In this document: one piece after another, positions 52,410 through 53,818 of the stretch
Layout: each line of letters starts with the position of its first letter
How positions within the stretch are numbered: the stretch's first letter is position 1
DNA from: Mesorhizobium plurifarium
GTDB lineage: Bacteria > Pseudomonadota > Alphaproteobacteria > Rhizobiales > Rhizobiaceae
NCBI GenBank assembly: GCA_000824785.1
Contig: CCNB01000007.1
Location: 292,193 to 346,010 of the forward strand
DNA length: 53,818 bases
Direction of reading: 5' to 3'
The notes under the pieces: model-generated
Told to the model about the DNA's origin: nothing
The model's input: only the letters and a program-made list of their open reading frames with translations
Databases searched by the model: none
Made by a program: the position numbers and the translations under genes

Positions 52410-53306
52410 ATGTCCAGCATCAACCTCAAACTTTTGCAGACGTTCCTGCTTGCCGCAGAAAACGGCAGCTTCCGTCGTGCTGCCGAAGAGAGCAACCGCT
52501 CGCCGTCCGCCGTTTCCATGCAGATACGCGACCTGGAGGAGCAGATCGGCATTTCGCTCTTCATCCGCACGGCGCAGCGCGCCAGCCTGACGCCGGAAGG
52601 CCAGGTGCTGTTCGAGGAGATCGCCAATGCGATGTCGCAGGTGCAGACCAGCCTCGACCGGCTGACCGAGATCGCCGCGCGGCGCAAGGGCAAGGTGCAG
52701 ATCGCCTGCGCGCCGACATTGGCGGCGAGCCGGCTGGGCGACATACTGGCGACGTTCAAATTGCGCTATCCGCGCTCGATCGTCGAGGTCATCGAGACCC
52801 CGCCGCAGGCAGCGCTTGCGCTGTTGCAGCAGCAGGAGGTCGAGTTCTATCTCGGCCCCGAACTGCCGAACCTCAACGACTTCCAGTTCGAGTCGATCCT
52901 GGACGATCCGCTGATGGCCTGCATCCCGGTGGAAAACTATAGCGGCGAAAAGAAGCTCAATCTGTCCGATCTCAAGCGTTTCCCGCTGATCCTGCTCAAC
53001 CGCAAGACTGCGGTGCGCGGCCTTCTCGATCGGCTGACGGCGGCGGAGGGCATCGAGTTCAAGCCGCAATATGAGGTCGAAAGCGCACAGACGGCAGTGG
53101 CGTTGGTGTCGTCGGGACTGGGTGTCTGCGTGGTGCCCGGCATCGCCATCTCGCGCAACGACGAGCGCATGCGGGTGGTGCCGATCGACCATCGCGACGC
53201 CCACCGCTCCGTCGGCATCATCACCGCGCGGGGCTACGTGCACCACTCCTTCTCAGAGCAGCTGATGAACCTGATCCGCACCAATCTGCGCGAGCTGGCG
53301 CACTGA
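52410..53306 (+). CDS. LysR family transcriptional regulator
   Basis: This 298-residue protein has an N-terminal helix-turn-helix (LKLLQTFLLAAENGSFRRAA then EESNRSPSAVSMQIRDLEEQ) and an effector domain from about residue 90 (VQIACAPTLAASRLGDILAT, VALVSSGLGVCVVPGIAIS). It is read in the same direction 102 bp after the ATPase gene and is the only regulator near the hydroxyquinol/propeller importer genes, so it may control them. No TTAGG dyad like those of the first LysR gene is seen nearby. Confidence 0.9.
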   Translation: MSSINLKLLQTFLLAAENGSFRRAAEESNRSPSAVSMQIRDLEEQIGISLFIRTAQRASLTPEGQVLFEEIANAMSQVQTSLDRLTEIAARRKGKVQIACAPTLAASRLGDILATFKLRYPRSIVEVIETPPQAALALLQQQEVEFYLGPELPNLNDFQFESILDDPLMACIPVENYSGEKKLNLSDLKRFPLILLNRKTAVRGLLDRLTAAEGIEFKPQYEVESAQTAVALVSSGLGVCVVPGIAISRNDERMRVVPIDHRDAHRSVGIITARGYVHHSFSEQLMNLIRTNLRELAH

Positions 53307-53346
53307 GCATGGCGCTTTAAAGATTAGTGCAGAAAGCCACTCCGTT

Positions 53347-53818
53347 CGTCATCCTAGGGCGTAGCAAGGAGCGAAGCGACGCGCGAAGACCCTAGGATCC
53401 ATGCCGGAATCTCGACCGTAGAGTGCCACGGTGCAGAATGGTCGTTGACAGCAGCACCGATTAGGATGCTCCACATGACCGGATACGTCTACATGACCGC
53501 GAGCCAGAAAGGCGGCACGATCTACATCGGTGTCACCAATGACCTCGCTCGCCGAATTCCAGAGCACAAAACCGGCCAAGGTTCACGCTTCACCAGCCGC
53601 TACAACGTGCAGCGTTTGGTCTGGTATGAGGAGTTTTTCGATATCGCCGACGCTATTCAGCGCGAGAAATCGCTGAAACGCTGGCCAAGGCAATGGAAGG
53701 TCGAACTGATCGAGAAGACCAATCCGACTTGGTCCGAGCTATTTCGCGGGATCGGCTGGTGATTATTCTTCACCCCAGCAGCGCTCGCAAGTTCAGGCAT
53801 GGATCCTAGGGTCTGCGC
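53347..53818 (+). mobile_element. inverted-arm element carrying a GIY-YIG nuclease gene (cut by window end)
   Basis: The left arm begins CGTCATCCTAGGGCG (53347). Its AGACCCTAGGATCCATGCC (53387-53405) is perfectly complementary to GGCATGGATCCTAGGGTCT (53796-53814) in the right arm, which the window end truncates. The gene at 53475 lies between them. Both arms and their inner flanks align with the compact element at 3782-3958, which lacks the gene. No target duplication can be judged because the right end is missing. Confidence 0.65.
53475..53762 (+). CDS. small GIY-YIG nuclease family protein
   Basis: This 95-residue protein is a single GIY-YIG domain. It shows YVYMT, then YIGVTNDLARR with the catalytic Tyr and Arg, EHKTGQGSRFTSRYNVQRLV and WYEEFFDIADAIQREKSLKR, and a Trp/Pro-rich end KTNPTWSEL. 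It is like the UPF0213/YhbQ-type small proteins that are multicopy in alphaproteobacteria. AGGA lies 8 nt before this ATG; ATG 53466 and TTG 53445 are alternatives. It is framed on both sides by arms of a dispersed repeat, so it may act on that repeat. Confidence 0.88.
   Translation: MTGYVYMTASQKGGTIYIGVTNDLARRIPEHKTGQGSRFTSRYNVQRLVWYEEFFDIADAIQREKSLKRWPRQWKVELIEKTNPTWSELFRGIGW

Noticed and set aside
1..53818. CRISPR array, tRNA, rRNA, prophage or integrative element
   Set aside because: I saw no regularly spaced direct repeats, no cloverleaf-like gene, and no integrase, capsid, terminase or relaxase coding sequence on either strand.

Overview
The window is GC-rich and densely coded, with CUT2-type sugar importers, split or fused dehydrogenases, a second short FtsZ and several families of short palindromic repeats. 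Together these point to a Rhizobiales bacterium, most likely Mesorhizobium or a close Phyllobacteriaceae relative. The genus is my inference from gene style and from remembering similar repeats; no rRNA, tRNA or core housekeeping locus is present to confirm it. I see no phage genes, CRISPR array, integrase or classical insertion sequence.

Layout. 1-3665: the 3' end of gfa (formaldehyde detoxification), then a nitrate/sulfonate/taurine-type ABC importer (binding protein, permease, ATPase) behind a structured 5' leader. 3782-3958: a compact inverted-repeat element. 4018-14775: a nitrogen-compound catabolic block with an internally deleted GMC oxidoreductase, a YtcJ-like amidohydrolase, a divergent operon of flavin monooxygenase, Rid protein, DUF1028 protein, aldehyde dehydrogenase and LysR regulator, an M20 deacetylase, and a trimethylamine-dehydrogenase-like flavoprotein. 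A 15-bp TTAGG-N5-CCTAA-type dyad occurs in both divergent promoters of this block.

14.9-40.3 kb: a large sugar or sugar-acid catabolic island. It holds an SDR pair with altered active sites plus an aldose epimerase; a minus-strand CUT2 importer with an SDR; a LacI regulator; a minus-strand operon of SDR, split transketolase and galactonate-dehydratase-like enzyme; a divergent second enolase-superfamily enzyme; a 2-oxoacid dehydrogenase whose E1 alpha, E1 beta and lipoyl domain are fused, with a D-2-hydroxyacid dehydrogenase and an E2-like protein lacking both lipoyl domain and catalytic His; a HutC-type GntR regulator; and a second CUT2 importer with tandem duplicated binding proteins, two permeases and an SMP-30 lactonase. 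An AT-rich palindrome (ideal AGCTATTATAATAGCT) sits at five promoters across the island, best of all in front of the GntR gene, and probably ties the island into one regulon. An 18-bp perfect palindrome lies between the two enolase operons and looks like a LacI-family operator.

40.5-53.3 kb: a proline-racemase-family protein with Ser/Thr in place of the two catalytic Cys, a short second FtsZ, the lower hydroxyquinol pathway (YCII protein, maleylacetate reductase, hydroxyquinol dioxygenase), and a third CUT2 importer in which one permease is fused to a strictosidine-synthase-like propeller and followed by a second propeller protein, then a LysR regulator. 53347 to the end: a small GIY-YIG nuclease gene framed by inverted arms of the same family as the compact element at 3782-3958.

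Most interesting: the E1-lipoyl fusion with its pseudo-E2, the GIY-YIG-bearing repeat with its gene-less counterpart, the shared operator set of the sugar island, and the permease-propeller fusion.
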